Assembly (NCBI RefSeq): GCF_002902845.1
Contig: NZ_PPTF01000068.1
Location: 3,483 to 67,482, forward strand
DNA length: 64,000 nt
Direction of reading: 5' to 3'
Source of the DNA: Chromobacterium sinusclupearum
GTDB lineage: Bacteria; Pseudomonadota; Gammaproteobacteria; Burkholderiales; Chromobacteriaceae
The translations under genes and the position numbers were made by a program. Below, piece after piece: positions 45,979 to 55,745 of this stretch. Each line of letters opens with the position of its first letter. The first letter of the stretch is position 1. The notes beneath the pieces were generated by a model. The model saw only the letters and a list, made by a program, of their open reading frames with translations, was not told the DNA's origin and did no database searches.

Positions 45979-46701
45979 TCAAGCCTCCGCCGGCGCCGGG
46001 TTTTCCAGCGCGCGCCAGACGCAGCTGCCCTTGACCGTCTTGTCCAGCACGTCCAAATAGGCTTGGTGCTCGGCCAGCTCGGCCTCATCGGCGGCCAGCA
46101 CTTTCAAGGGTTTGCGCTCGAATGTCAGGTCGTGGCCGGCATGCCCACCCGGCACCTCTACCTCGATGTCCATCGCCAGGCTTTCCTGGCCGCGGGTCAT
46201 CCATAGATAGACTTCCGACAGCAGCTCGCAGTCCACCAGCGCGCCGTGCAAGGTCCGGTTGGAGCGGTCGATCTCGAAACGGTCGCACAAGGCATCCAGG
46301 CTATTGCGCTTGCCCGGGAACATGTCGCGCGCTTCGGCCAGCGTGTCGATGACGTTGGCGCACAGCTTGTTGATCGGCTCCATGCCGAGCCGGGCGAATT
46401 CGGCATTCAGAAAGCCGACGTCAAACGGCGCGTTGTGGATGATCAGCTCAGCGTCTCGGAGGAAGTCGGCGATCTCTGCCGCCACCTTGGCGTACACAGG
46501 CTTGCCTTCGAGGAACTCCAGCGAAATGCCGTGCACGCGCTGGGCGTCGGGATCAATAGGACGTTCCGGGTGAATGTAAAGATGAAGATGCTTGCCGGTG
46601 AGCTTGCGGCCAACCATTTCCAGGCCAGCGAATTCGATGATGCGGTGGCCCTGATTCGGGTCGAGACCGGTGGTTTCGGTATCGAGGATAATCTGTCTCA
46701 T
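45979..46701 (-). CDS. dnaQ: DNA polymerase III epsilon subunit (proofreading exonuclease)
   Basis: 240 residues. Exo I motif 'IILDTETTGLD' (D and E metal ligands), Exo II 'IIHNAPFDVGFLNAEF' and Exo III 'TLHGALVDCELLSEVYLWM' are all present. The C-terminal tail should bind the alpha subunit. The ATG at 46701 starts MRQIILDTE. It follows rnhA by 49 nt and precedes ispD closely. Confidence 0.97.
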   Translation of the reverse strand: MRQIILDTETTGLDPNQGHRIIEFAGLEMVGRKLTGKHLHLYIHPERPIDPDAQRVHGISLEFLEGKPVYAKVAAEIADFLRDAELIIHNAPFDVGFLNAEFARLGMEPINKLCANVIDTLAEARDMFPGKRNSLDALCDRFEIDRSNRTLHGALVDCELLSEVYLWMTRGQESLAMDIEVEVPGGHAGHDLTFERKPLKVLAADEAELAEHQAYLDVLDKTVKGSCVWRALENPAPAEA

Positions 46702-46750
46702 GCTGCTTCCCGGCCGCCACGCCAAGGCGCGGCGGCTGCTTGTTGCTGGC

Positions 46751-47194
46751 TCAGACCGAAGCCACGCCCTTATTGGCGAGCTGGTCGGCTCTTTCATTGA
46801 ATTCGTGGCCGGAATGGCCCTTGACCCAACGCCACTCCACTTCCAGGTGGCGATTGCGCTCGGCGTCCAGTTGCTGCCACAGATCGGCGTTCTTCACCGG
46901 CTCCTTGGCCGCGGTCTTCCAGCCGCGCGCCTTCCAGCCGTGTATCCACTCCGAAATGCCCTTCTGCACGTATTGCGAGTCGGTATAGACCACCACCCGG
47001 CACGGCCGGTTCAATGCCGCCAGGCCGCGGATCACGGCCATGATCTCCATGCGGTTATTCGTGGTGCCGCGCTCGCCGCCGAACAGTTCTTTTTCCTTGC
47101 CCTTGAAGCGCAACAGCGCCCCCCAGCCGCCGGGGCCGGGATTGCCCTTGCAGGCGCCGTCGGTATAAATCTCTACCTTGTCGTCAGTCGTCAT
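46751..47194 (-). CDS. rnhA: Ribonuclease HI
   Basis: 147 residues. '[22 protein letters not shown]' (first Asp), '[15 protein letters not shown]' (Glu), '[14 protein letters not shown]' (Asp) and '[17 protein letters not shown]' (His loop, last Asp) give the full catalytic set. It degrades RNA in RNA-DNA hybrids. It starts 10 nt after the methyltransferase stop. The methyltransferase-rnhA-dnaQ order with divergent gloB also occurs in E. coli. Confidence 0.98.
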   Translation of the reverse strand: MTTDDKVEIYTDGACKGNPGPGGWGALLRFKGKEKELFGGERGTTNNRMEIMAVIRGLAALNRPCRVVVYTDSQYVQKGISEWIHGWKARGWKTAAKEPVKNADLWQQLDAERNRHLEVEWRWVKGHSGHEFNERADQLANKGVASV

Positions 47195-47204
47195 GCTGTC
47201 TCGT

Positions 47205-47969
47205 TCAATGGCAGGACGATGCGCCGTCCCGCTCGTTTGTTTCCGGCGCCTTGTGCGTGTGCTGGCGTTCATTGCCCGCCACCACGCCCAAAGCGCCCTT
47301 GTTCTTGACCGCCTGTTTCCAGGTCGGCGTAATCAAGCGCATGCCTCGCTGGCGCTTGACCGCCTCGATGCCGTACACCCCGGCCGCCAGCGGCCACCAG
47401 CGCTCGCCGACATCTTCCAGAAAATCGCAGCGCGACAGCCAGTCCTGACGCGAGAACGGCGGCGCGTAAGCCAGAAAGGCCGCCTCTTCCAGCTCCAAAT
47501 CCAGCAAAGCCAGCCAGTCCTTGATCCGCAACTGGGTAAAAAAGTTGCCGTTCCACGGCGCAGATTCCTTGCCCTGGATCAGCCGACGCACGCCCCACAA
47601 GGACAGCGGATTGAAACCAGTCAGAATCAGCCGGCCCTCCGGCATCAGCACGCGGTCGGCCTCGCGCAGCACCTGGTGCGGCAGGGTGGTAAAATCCAGA
47701 ACATGGGGCATGACCAGCAAGTCCAGGCTGCGGGTCTCAAACGGCAGGAAGGCCGGGTCGCAACGCACGTCCACCTCGCCATGGCCTGCCACCCGGCACT
47801 GCCAGGGAATGCGATTGCCGAGCAGACAGTCCATCTCCGGCACGCCCACCTGCACCGCATGGTAGCCGAAGGCGTCGGCCACCGCCCGCTCGAAGTATTC
47901 CTGCTCGCGCGCCAGCAGATAACGGCCCAGTTCGGTGCCGGTCAGCCAGCCGCCAAACGAATTTTTCAT
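47205..47969 (-). CDS. SAM-dependent methyltransferase (YafS-like)
   Basis: 254 residues, class I methyltransferase type 11. '[47 protein letters not shown]' contains motifs II-III of the SAM fold; the usual glycine-rich motif I is weak. A C-terminal tail is rich in basic residues. The position between gloB and rnhA matches E. coli yafS, whose substrate is unknown. Its probable ATG at 47969 is only 13 nt from the divergent gloB ATG, and no good RBS is seen, so the start may lie a few codons away. Confidence 0.85.
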   Translation of the reverse strand: MKNSFGGWLTGTELGRYLLAREQEYFERAVADAFGYHAVQVGVPEMDCLLGNRIPWQCRVAGHGEVDVRCDPAFLPFETRSLDLLVMPHVLDFTTLPHQVLREADRVLMPEGRLILTGFNPLSLWGVRRLIQGKESAPWNGNFFTQLRIKDWLALLDLELEEAAFLAYAPPFSRQDWLSRCDFLEDVGERWWPLAAGVYGIEAVKRQRGMRLITPTWKQAVKNKGALGVVAGNERQHTHKAPETNERDGASSCH

Positions 47970-47982
47970 TGAGGAAGGCCTT

Positions 47983-48753
47983 ATGGCAGCCACATTTAGC
48001 ATCACCCCGATCGGGGCTTTCTCAGACAATTATATCTGGCTTTTGCAGCAAGGCGCGCGCGCCGTCGCGGTGGACCCCGGCGAAGCCGCGCCGCTGCTCA
48101 GCCATCTGCAGTCGCACGGCCTGCAGCTCGAAGCCGTCCTGGTCACCCACCACCACGCCGATCATTGCGGCGGGCTGGCGGAGCTGAAGCAGGCATGGCC
48201 GGATGCGATTGTCTATGGCCCAGCCGGCATCGCCGGCGTCGACATCCCGCTGATGGAAGGCGACACCGTGTCGCTGAGCATGGGCGAGGCCTATGTGTTG
48301 GCGGTGCCGGGCCACACGCTGGACCACCTGGCATATCGGCTTGACGATGCGCTGTTTTGCGGCGACACGCTGTTCGCGGCTGGCTGCGGCAGGCTGTTTG
48401 AAGGCACGGCTGCGCAGATGCTGTCTTCGCTGAAAAAACTGGCCGAGCTGCCGCCGCAAACCAAAGTTTATCCAGCGCACGAATATACCTTGTCGAATTT
48501 GCGCTTCGCCCTGGCCGCGGACCCCGCCAATCCCGTGCTGACCATGCGTCTGAGCCGCGACCAGGCGCTGCGCGACCGCGGTCAGCCCACTCTGCCGAGC
48601 ACCATCGCGCTGGAAAAAGCCAGCAATCCGTTTTTGCGCTGCGACACCGCCGGCATTCGCCAAAGCCTGCTGGCGCAAGGCGCGCAGGCCGGCGACGACG
48701 AGACGGCCGCTTTCGCCCGGCTGCGCGCCTGGAAGGATGTTTTTCGCCCATGA
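47983..48753 (+). CDS. gloB: Hydroxyacylglutathione hydrolase (glyoxalase II)
   Basis: 256 residues. The metal motif THHHADH (H56, H58, D60, H61) and later ligands in 'VPGHTLDHLAY', 'LFCGDTLFAAGCGRLFEG' and 'VYPAHEYTLSNLRFA' are complete, including the glyoxalase II C-terminal helical domain. It hydrolyses S-D-lactoylglutathione in methylglyoxal detoxification. GAGGAAGG precedes the ATG at 47983. Confidence 0.97.
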   Translation: MAATFSITPIGAFSDNYIWLLQQGARAVAVDPGEAAPLLSHLQSHGLQLEAVLVTHHHADHCGGLAELKQAWPDAIVYGPAGIAGVDIPLMEGDTVSLSMGEAYVLAVPGHTLDHLAYRLDDALFCGDTLFAAGCGRLFEGTAAQMLSSLKKLAELPPQTKVYPAHEYTLSNLRFALAADPANPVLTMRLSRDQALRDRGQPTLPSTIALEKASNPFLRCDTAGIRQSLLAQGAQAGDDETAAFARLRAWKDVFRP

Positions 48754-48862
48754 ATCGCATGCGAAATAAGTAACTTCACTTGGCTTGGCCACGACTTCCT
48801 TTACAGACGGGCCGGATAGTCTATTAACAATGAAAGCGCATGAAATTATTTGGTTTTTTGAA

Positions 48863-48891
48863 TTGACACCCCCCATGCGCATGTTTAGCAT
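48863..48891 (+). promoter_or_regulatory. Sigma-70 promoter of mltD
   Basis: Perfect -35 TTGACA (48863-48868) and -10 TAGCAT (48886-48891) with a 17-nt spacer, giving a predicted start near 48898 and a leader of about 25 nt. Confidence 0.75.
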
Positions 48892-48922
48892 CAGCCGAAA
48901 TCTGAATTACGGGCTCGTCTGC

Positions 48923-50731
48923 ATGAAACGCTTCACTCCATTGGCACTTAGCGTGTCTCTCGCATTGCTGTTCGCATCGCCGGCCAAGGCCGCCGCGGTC
49001 GATCAGCCACCGGCTTCGCCAGTGGACGAAGCGCAGGCGGCCGGCTTGGATATGATGCTGATGAACTCCAGCCTGCTGCGCAATGGCGACGACGTATGGA
49101 AACGCGTGCGCGAAGGCTTCCAGCTGGATGAAGTCAACGCCGACGTGATACGCCGCCAGGAACGCTTCTACGCCAGCCGCCCGGAGTATTTCAAACGCAC
49201 GCTGGACCGCAGCCGCAAATACCTGTTCCACATCATGAACGAGGTGGAGCGCCGCGGCATGCCGACCGAAATCGCGCTGCTGCCCATGGTGGAAAGCGCC
49301 TTTGTGCCCACGGCCAGCTCACGCGTCGGCGCCGCCGGCCTGTGGCAGTTCATGCCGGCCACGGGCCGCCACTACGGACTGGAACAAACCTGGTGGTATG
49401 ACGGCCGCCGCGACGTGATGGACGCCACCCGCGCCGCGCTGGATTATCTGCAGAACCTGTACGCCCAGTTTGGCGACTGGAACATGGCGCTAGCTGCCTA
49501 CAACTGGGGCGAAGGCAATCTGGCCCGCTCCATCGCCCGGGTGCAGGCCACGGGCCAGACCCCGACCTACGAAAACGTCCGCATGCCGAACGAGACGCGC
49601 AACTACGTGCCCAAGCTGCTGGCGGTGCGCAATATTCTGGCCAACCCGGAAAAGTACGGCGTCCATCTGGATAAATTCCCCAACAAGCCCTACTTCGTCG
49701 CCGTTTCCACCGGCAAGCACATGAATATCGACATCGCCGCCAAGCTGGCGGGGATTTCCGTGGCAGAGTTCAAAGAACTGAATCCGGCCTTCAACCTGCC
49801 GGTGTTCGCGTACAAAGCCGGCCGCCAGATGCTGCTGCCGGCCACCAAGGTCGACAAATTCCAGGCCAATCTGGATAAATGGGACAAACCCCTGCTGACC
49901 TGGGAAGTGTATCTGCCCAAGGGCGACGAAAGCCCGACGGCCATCGCCAGCCAGCACGGCATGAGCACCAGCCAGCTGCTGGCGGCCAACCGCATCGGCG
50001 GCAACACGCTGAAGGCCGGGCAGCCGGTCTTGGTGGCGATGAACCCGCGCTTGAATGACGGCCAGTCGCTGGAGTCGGTGGATACGCCGCTGCCGGACAC
50101 ATCGGCAGGCCAAACGATGCTGGCCAAGGCAGATGACCTTTCCGCCACGCCTATCCAAGTCGCCGCTGCGGCGCCGGCACAACAGAATACCTTGATCGCA
50201 CAAGCTGCCCAGCCCGCTGAACCGGCCGTCGCCCCTGCTGCCGAGATCGACGCTGGCAAAGCTGCTCGCCAGACAGTCGTGATCGCCAGCGCGACAAACG
50301 ATGATGCCGCCCCGGCCCGCTCGCTGACCACCCGCAGCCTGGACAGCTACACCGTCGCCAGCGGCGACACGCTGTACAGCATCGCCCGCCGCAGCAACCT
50401 GAGCGTGGACGAGCTGAAAGCCTTGAACCAGCTGGATGGCAATCTGGTGCAGGTGGGCCAGCAATTGCGCCTGAAAAACCCTGCCGCCACGGACTTCCAA
50501 CTGGCGAGCAATGCCAGCAGCGCAGGCTCCGATCCGGCGCTGATCAAGGTCAGCGACAACCGCTCGCAAGCGTCTGCGCACAGCACCGAGTACGTGGTCC
50601 AGCGCGGCGATACCCTGTACAGCATCGCCCGCCGCTTCGGCGTCAGCCACTATGACATCCACCGCCTGAACGGCAGCCGCCAGACTAGCCATCTGCAGCC
50701 GGGGCAAAAGGTCAAGATCGTCGGCCTGTAG
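48923..50731 (+). CDS. mltD: Membrane-bound lytic murein transglycosylase D
   Basis: 602 residues. The signal sequence is MKRFTPLALSVSLALLFASPAKA. The SLT transglycosylase domain (about 105-240) has the catalytic Glu in 'ALLPMVESAFVP', 'RVGAAGLWQFMPATGRHYGL' and 'NMALAAYNWGEGNLARSI'. It is followed by three LysM-type segments: a divergent one near 330-370, then 'SYTVASGDTLYSIARRSNLS' and 'EYVVQRGDTLYSIARRFGVS' at the C-terminus. It cleaves glycan strands of peptidoglycan. A low-complexity linker (A/P/Q-rich, about 390-470) separates the parts. No lipobox Cys is seen, unlike E. coli MltD. Confidence 0.94.
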   Translation: MKRFTPLALSVSLALLFASPAKAAAVDQPPASPVDEAQAAGLDMMLMNSSLLRNGDDVWKRVREGFQLDEVNADVIRRQERFYASRPEYFKRTLDRSRKYLFHIMNEVERRGMPTEIALLPMVESAFVPTASSRVGAAGLWQFMPATGRHYGLEQTWWYDGRRDVMDATRAALDYLQNLYAQFGDWNMALAAYNWGEGNLARSIARVQATGQTPTYENVRMPNETRNYVPKLLAVRNILANPEKYGVHLDKFPNKPYFVAVSTGKHMNIDIAAKLAGISVAEFKELNPAFNLPVFAYKAGRQMLLPATKVDKFQANLDKWDKPLLTWEVYLPKGDESPTAIASQHGMSTSQLLAANRIGGNTLKAGQPVLVAMNPRLNDGQSLESVDTPLPDTSAGQTMLAKADDLSATPIQVAAAAPAQQNTLIAQAAQPAEPAVAPAAEIDAGKAARQTVVIASATNDDAAPARSLTTRSLDSYTVASGDTLYSIARRSNLSVDELKALNQLDGNLVQVGQQLRLKNPAATDFQLASNASSAGSDPALIKVSDNRSQASAHSTEYVVQRGDTLYSIARRFGVSHYDIHRLNGSRQTSHLQPGQKVKIVGL

Positions 50732-50743
50732 CCGCGACAGTGC

Positions 50744-50774
50744 AAAAAAATGGCCCGGAGACTCCGGGCCATTT
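50744..50774. terminator. Bidirectional terminator between mltD and the FUSC gene
   Basis: AAATGGCCCGG (50748-50758) / CCGGGCCATTT (50764-50774), loop AGACT, with a seven-base A-run at 50744-50750 that gives a strong T-run on the minus strand. Confidence 0.9.
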
Positions 50775-50870
50775 GCTTATTACACTTAGCGTCGCCAACC
50801 GCGCCTCACAGCGCCGCTGAGCCGTGGCGCTCCGACGCAGACAGTTAACCAGCGGTTTGGTTATCGGCTC

Positions 50871-51926
50871 TTAACGCCGGCGCGATCCGCTCAGCCGCCG
50901 CACCAAACTGCGCGCAGGCGGCGGCGCCTCGATCAGCCGCGGCAGAATCTCCTGCAACTGGTATCGCAACGCCTCCACCGTCAACGACAGCTCCGCCACC
51001 AGCCAGTGGCAATGCGTGGGCTGGCGCATGCGCGCCGGATTGTCCGCCTCCGGCAGCGGATCGGCCAGCAGCTGCGGCTGATTGAATCGCAAGGCATGCG
51101 CGGCGCGCAACAGCGTGCGGACAATCGCCCGTCGCGGCGAGCGATCTTCGGCCAGCGCCGGGGTGGTGGCGGCCACCTCGTCCATCCGGTCCAGCAGCGT
51201 CCAGATGCCGCGCTGACAGCGCTGCACCTGATCCAGCTGGCGATGCGTCAAGGCCGCCTCCTGCGTCACCGCGGCCAACAAGCCGCGCATGCGGATCAAG
51301 CGCGAGTTGAACTGATCCAGCGCCGCATCGCCCTCTACCGGCAAACGGCGCGCGATGCGGTTGTACAGCAAGGCCGCCTCACGCAGATTATCGGCCAACA
51401 GGAAACGCCAGCTGTCTATCGCGCGCAGCGGCAGCGTGGCGGCGGCCGCCATGCCGATCAGCGAACCAATCAGCACATTGCAGCTGCGCCATAGCGCCTC
51501 GTTGATCGATTCGTCACCCAAACCGCCGACGATCACCAGCGTGATGCCGGTCAGCAGCGCCAGATAACCGCCTTTGCCTTGGGCATGCCAACTGCTCAGG
51601 GCAATCACCAGCAACATCCAGCCATAACACAGCCAAGGCGAAACGCCATGCAGCAGGATGGCGATCAGGCCTGCCAGCGCGCCCAGTAGAGAGCCACCCA
51701 TCCGCTCCAGCGCCTTGCGCCGCACCCCGCCCCAATGCGGCACGCCGCCCAGCACGATCAATATCGTCACCAGCATCCAGCCACCGTGCGGAATGCCGCT
51801 GAATACCACCAGCGCCAAACCCAGCAGGAAAGCCAGCAACACGCGCAGCACATGCACCTGGCGCGCGTAACGGTTCAGGTAGTACGGCACTACCAGCACC
51901 CGCCAAGGATGTTGCCATCGGTTCAT
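50871..51926 (-). CDS. FUSC-family inner membrane protein
   Basis: 351 residues. The first half contains about six hydrophobic helices in the FUSC pattern ('VLRVLLAFLLGLALVVFSGIPHGGWMLVTILIVLG', 'RRKALERMGGSLLGALAGLIAILL'). The second half is a cytoplasmic helical domain. FUSC proteins relate to aromatic acid exporters (AaeB) and YccS; transport of a hydrophobic acid is possible but unproven. It begins 4 nt after dtd and is co-transcribed with it. Confidence 0.87.
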   Translation of the reverse strand: MNRWQHPWRVLVVPYYLNRYARQVHVLRVLLAFLLGLALVVFSGIPHGGWMLVTILIVLGGVPHWGGVRRKALERMGGSLLGALAGLIAILLHGVSPWLCYGWMLLVIALSSWHAQGKGGYLALLTGITLVIVGGLGDESINEALWRSCNVLIGSLIGMAAAATLPLRAIDSWRFLLADNLREAALLYNRIARRLPVEGDAALDQFNSRLIRMRGLLAAVTQEAALTHRQLDQVQRCQRGIWTLLDRMDEVAATTPALAEDRSPRRAIVRTLLRAAHALRFNQPQLLADPLPEADNPARMRQPTHCHWLVAELSLTVEALRYQLQEILPRLIEAPPPARSLVRRLSGSRRR

Positions 51927-51930
51927 CGCG

Positions 51931-52383
51931 CTACTCCGGATTGCGGCTGTCCAGCCAGATCGTCACTGGGCCATCATTGACCAGGCTGACTTGCATGTCC
52001 GCGCCGAACACGCCCGTCGGCACCGGTTTGCCGAGCGCGGCCGACAACTCAGCGACGAAGCGCTCGAACATCGGCTGTGAAATTTCGCCGCGCGCCGCGC
52101 GCGAATACGATGGACGATTACCCTTTTTCACGCTGGCATACAAGGTGAACTGGCTGACCGCCAAAGCCTCGCCGCCGCAATCCTGCAGGCTGCGGTTCAT
52201 CACGCCCGCTTCGTCGTTGAACACGCGCAATTGGCTGATCTTGCGCACCAGCCACTCGATATCGGCGGTGCCATCGGCCTCCTCCACCCCCACCAGGAGC
52301 AGCAAACCGCCGCCGATCTCGCCCGTGGTTCTGCCGTCCACCGTCACCGCGGCGCGGCTCACTCTCTGCACCAATACCCGCAT
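51931..52383 (-). CDS. dtd: D-aminoacyl-tRNA deacylase
   Basis: 150 residues. '[17 protein letters not shown]', '[25 protein letters not shown]' (SQFTL motif) and '[16 protein letters not shown]' (NxGPVT motif) are the two signature elements of the homodimer interface active site. It removes D-amino acids from tRNA. First gene of a two-gene unit with the FUSC gene. Confidence 0.97.
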   Translation of the reverse strand: MRVLVQRVSRAAVTVDGRTTGEIGGGLLLLVGVEEADGTADIEWLVRKISQLRVFNDEAGVMNRSLQDCGGEALAVSQFTLYASVKKGNRPSYSRAARGEISQPMFERFVAELSAALGKPVPTGVFGADMQVSLVNDGPVTIWLDSRNPE

Positions 52384-52497
52384 GCCAACTTTTCCATGAT
52401 TGATTGATCGCTTCCATTCTATCCAAATCCGCCGCGGCGGACGCTACCCGCCCGGCTTCCGGTACAATAGCCGTCCCACTCGCCAAGGATTAGCTGC

Positions 52498-53271
52498 ATG
52501 TTGATGGTGATTTCTCCGGCCAAAACGCTGGACTACCAAACGCCCCCCGCCGTGAACCGCTACAGCCAGCCGGATCTGCTCGACCACAGCGCCGAGCTGA
52601 TCCGGGTGTTGCGGCAGAAAAGCCCGCTGGATATCGCCAAGCTGATGGACATCAGCGATGCGCTGGCCACCTTGAATGTCGGCCGTTACGCCGACTGGCA
52701 GCCCTCATTCACGCCGGCCAACGCCAAGCAGGCGGTCTACGCCTTCATGGGCGATGTCTACGAGGGATTGGACGCCGCCTCGCTGAGCGAGTGCGCCATC
52801 GATTATTTGCAAGCCCATCTGCGCATCCTGTCCGGCCTGTACGGCGTATTGCGCCCGCTGGACCTGATGCAGGCTTATCGGCTGGAAATGGGCACTCGGC
52901 TGGCCAACAGCCGCGGCAAGAATCTGTATGAGTTCTGGGGCGAAATCGTCACCGGCAAGCTCAACGAGCAGCTGGAAACCCTGGGCCAGCGCACCCTGGT
53001 CAACTTGGCCTCCGACGAGTACTTCAAGTCGGTCAAACCCAAGGCCTTGAACGCCGCCATCATCACGCCGGTGTTCCAGGACAAGAAAAATGGCCAGTAC
53101 AAGATCATCAGCTTCTACGCCAAACGCGCGCGCGGGCTGATGGCGCGCTGGGCGGCGGAACGCGGCGTGACCGATCCGGAGCAGCTGCGCGGCTTCGACA
53201 GCGAGGGCTACACCTTCGATGCCGCGGCCTCAGGCGAACTCACCTGGGTATTCCGCCGGGATCATGCCTGA
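52498..53271 (+). CDS. yaaA: Peroxide stress protein YaaA (DUF328)
   Basis: 257 residues, standard length. '[16 protein letters not shown]', '[16 protein letters not shown]', '[26 protein letters not shown]' and '[12 protein letters not shown]' are the conserved blocks. E. coli YaaA lowers intracellular iron during peroxide stress and binds DNA. AAGGA precedes the ATG. It is divergent from dtd. Confidence 0.96.
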   Translation: MLMVISPAKTLDYQTPPAVNRYSQPDLLDHSAELIRVLRQKSPLDIAKLMDISDALATLNVGRYADWQPSFTPANAKQAVYAFMGDVYEGLDAASLSECAIDYLQAHLRILSGLYGVLRPLDLMQAYRLEMGTRLANSRGKNLYEFWGEIVTGKLNEQLETLGQRTLVNLASDEYFKSVKPKALNAAIITPVFQDKKNGQYKIISFYAKRARGLMARWAAERGVTDPEQLRGFDSEGYTFDAAASGELTWVFRRDHA

Positions 53272-53328
53272 TTAGCCAAATCCAAACGTCATCATTATGA
53301 TCATGCTTTTATTCGAAAGGACAAAAGC

Positions 53329-53817
53329 ATGATCGCCACCCGCCTTGCCAATCCGGCCGACACCGCGGCGCTGGCCGAGTTGTTCTACCGGATAGACCTG
53401 CACTATTTCGGCCCCAAGCGGGCCAATCGCGAAGCTGCGCTCCGCTATGTGGCGCGCAACCTGTTCCAACCTCACTGCGGGGTACAGGTCATGCTGGCGG
53501 AGCGAGATGGCCAGGCCATCGGCCTCGCCACTTTTTCCCTGCTTTATCCGGCGCCGGAATACAGCGGCCAGCTGTATATGAAAGACCTGTTCACGCTTGA
53601 GGAAGCCCGTGGCAGCGGCGCCGGCAAGGCGCTGCTGCGCGCGCTGGCCCAGACGGCCGTCCACCACGGCTGCCTGCGGCTGGATTGGACCGCAGAACGG
53701 GGCAACCAGGCCGCTGTGGACTTTTATCATCACATCGGCGCACGCATCGTCGAGGACAAAATTTACTACCGGATTGACGGCGAAGTGCTGCGCGCTTTCG
53801 CCGAAGCAAGCCTTTGA
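53329..53817 (+). CDS. GNAT-family N-acetyltransferase
   Basis: 162 residues. 'LYMKDLFTLEEARGSGAGKALLRALAQTAVHHG' has the R/QxxGxG/A acetyl-CoA loop, and 'RLDWTAERGNQAAVDFYHHIGARIVEDKIYYRI' is the C-terminal GNAT part typical of diamine acetyltransferase-like proteins. AAAGGA precedes the ATG. It lies 57 nt after yaaA on the same strand. The substrate is unknown. Confidence 0.91.
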   Translation: MIATRLANPADTAALAELFYRIDLHYFGPKRANREAALRYVARNLFQPHCGVQVMLAERDGQAIGLATFSLLYPAPEYSGQLYMKDLFTLEEARGSGAGKALLRALAQTAVHHGCLRLDWTAERGNQAAVDFYHHIGARIVEDKIYYRIDGEVLRAFAEASL

Positions 53818-53960
53818 TCCGCCACGCTACATTTGTTCACACTTCCGCGCGATGAAAATCGGTTACAGCATGCCTAACCTTGACTAAACGCATGCCAAAC
53901 GAATTTCGCCCTCCCTACAATCGATTGTTCCGATTGCAAACGATAGGCGGGAGTCGTTGA

Positions 53961-55547
53961 ATGAAAAAGAATTTCCCGGTCACGGGAATGGAGCGGCGTT
54001 TTGAAAGCGGGCTGATCGTCTCCAAAACCGACCTCAAAGGCATCGTCACCCACGTCAACGACGCCTTTGTCGAAATCTCCGGCTTCAGCCGGGAAGAGCT
54101 CTTGGGCAGCAGCCACAACATCGTCCGCCATCCGGACATGCCGCCCATCCTGTTTGAAGACCTCTGGCGCACCTTGCAGCGGCAATCGCCCTGGCGAGGC
54201 CTGGTCAAGAACCGCTGCAAAAACGGCGACCACTACTGGGTAGACGCGCTGGTGGTGCCGGTCAGGGAGGAAGGGCAATTGACCGGCTATATGTCGGTCC
54301 GCTCGCCGGCCCGGCGCGAGGCCGTCGCCCAAGCGGAGCGCCTCTACCCCCAATTGCTGCAAGGCGCCAGCCTGCCACGGCGCCAACGTCATGGCATGGA
54401 AGAAAACATGATGCGCCGCCTCTTCGCCGCCGCCTTATTCCTCGCCTTGCTCAGCCAGGCCGCGCTCGCCGGCAATGCCGCCGCCTGGCTGGCGGGCGGC
54501 CTGGGCGCGCTGACGGTCGCGCTGTGGCAGGGTTTCGAGCTATGGCGCGGCCAGCGCCAGCGCCAACTGCTGCAGGCATGTGAAAACATCGCGGAAGGCC
54601 GTCTCGACCAGCCCTTGTCCATCAACGGGCGTGGCGAAAGCGGCAGGCTGGAAAGCGCTCTGGCCTGCATGCAAGTGCATTTGAAGGTTGTGATAGACGA
54701 ACTGCAGATGACGGCCCGCGACTTGGAACAGGATGCGAAGCACCTGAATGGCACCTTGCATGGCGTGGTTGAGCGCGTGGCGGCCGGCGCAGGCAATGTG
54801 GACAGCATGTGCGCGGCCATCGAACAACTGTCCAGCTCCATCGAGCAAGTGGCCAGCCATGCCGGCGATACCGCCAAGCTGAGCCAGTCATCCAGCGCCA
54901 CGCTGAGCCACAGCGCCGGCCAGATGGCCTTGGCCAGCGAACTCAGCGCCGCCACTGTCAACACAGTCAACCGCGCGCAGGACTCGATCCAGTCGCTGAC
55001 CGGATCGATAGGCAGCATCAACCAGGTAGCGCAGGCCATTCACGAGATCGCGGAGCAAACCAACCTGCTGGCATTGAATGCCGCCATCGAAGCCGCCCGC
55101 GCCGGCGAAACGGGCCGCGGCTTCGCCGTGGTGGCGGACGAGGTGCGCAAACTGGCGGAACGCACCAGCATCAGCACGGGAGAAATCAAGCAACTGGTGG
55201 CGAGGGTGCGCCAGGCATCCGATGCCAGCGTAGAAGCGATGCACAAGGTGTGCAATGAGACCCACGCCGGCAGCACGGCGCAGCAGGAAACGCATGCCCG
55301 GCTGGAAGACATTCTGGCAGCGGTCCATCGCGTCAGCGCCATGATGCAGGATATCGCCGCCACCAATAGCCAGCAGTCGGCTACCGCCAACCAGTTGACG
55401 GGACAGATGCAGGACATCGTCCAACAGCTGGAAGCCACGCATCGCCACATCGACAACGCGCATGGCACCGTGTCCGACTTCAATCGCCGGGCGCAGCGCC
55501 TCAGCCGCATGGCTGCGCATTTTCAGCTGGATGGCCAGGACGCGTGA
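53961..55547 (+). CDS. Aer-like PAS-containing methyl-accepting chemotaxis protein
   Basis: 528 residues. The PAS domain (about 10-120) closely follows Aer: '[45 protein letters not shown]', then '[21 protein letters not shown]'. A short hydrophobic region (about 155-190) and HAMP-like segment precede the MCP signalling domain with the hairpin tip '[40 protein letters not shown]'. There is no periplasmic sensor domain. In Aer the PAS binds FAD and senses redox/oxygen; the same role is likely here. No che genes are nearby. A strong bidirectional terminator follows. Confidence 0.93.
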   Translation: MKKNFPVTGMERRFESGLIVSKTDLKGIVTHVNDAFVEISGFSREELLGSSHNIVRHPDMPPILFEDLWRTLQRQSPWRGLVKNRCKNGDHYWVDALVVPVREEGQLTGYMSVRSPARREAVAQAERLYPQLLQGASLPRRQRHGMEENMMRRLFAAALFLALLSQAALAGNAAAWLAGGLGALTVALWQGFELWRGQRQRQLLQACENIAEGRLDQPLSINGRGESGRLESALACMQVHLKVVIDELQMTARDLEQDAKHLNGTLHGVVERVAAGAGNVDSMCAAIEQLSSSIEQVASHAGDTAKLSQSSSATLSHSAGQMALASELSAATVNTVNRAQDSIQSLTGSIGSINQVAQAIHEIAEQTNLLALNAAIEAARAGETGRGFAVVADEVRKLAERTSISTGEIKQLVARVRQASDASVEAMHKVCNETHAGSTAQQETHARLEDILAAVHRVSAMMQDIAATNSQQSATANQLTGQMQDIVQQLEATHRHIDNAHGTVSDFNRRAQRLSRMAAHFQLDGQDA

Positions 55548-55563
55548 AGCGCGGCAGAAATGC

Positions 55564-55593
55564 AAAAAACCGAAGCCTGAGCTTCGGTTTTTT
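55564..55593. terminator. Bidirectional terminator between the Aer-like gene and tRNA-fMet
   Basis: Thirteen-base stem AAAAAACCGAAGC (55564-55576) / GCTTCGGTTTTTT (55581-55593), loop CTGA. It serves the chemoreceptor gene on the plus strand and, 6 nt after the CCA end, the tRNA on the minus strand. Confidence 0.95.
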
Positions 55594-55598
55594 GTTTT

Positions 55599-55675
<77 letters not shown>

Positions 55676-55716
55676 TCTGAAATCTGTTCTGCGCTGTGTT
55701 TCGTGCAGAGGAGTGA

Positions 55717-55745
55717 ACTATAAGCCAATCCATCCGGCGCGTCAA
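55717..55745 (-). promoter_or_regulatory. Promoter of tRNA-fMet
   Basis: On the minus strand, -35 TTGACG (55745-55740) and -10 TATAGT (55722-55717) with a 17-nt spacer, about 42 nt before the mature 5' end. Confidence 0.8.
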
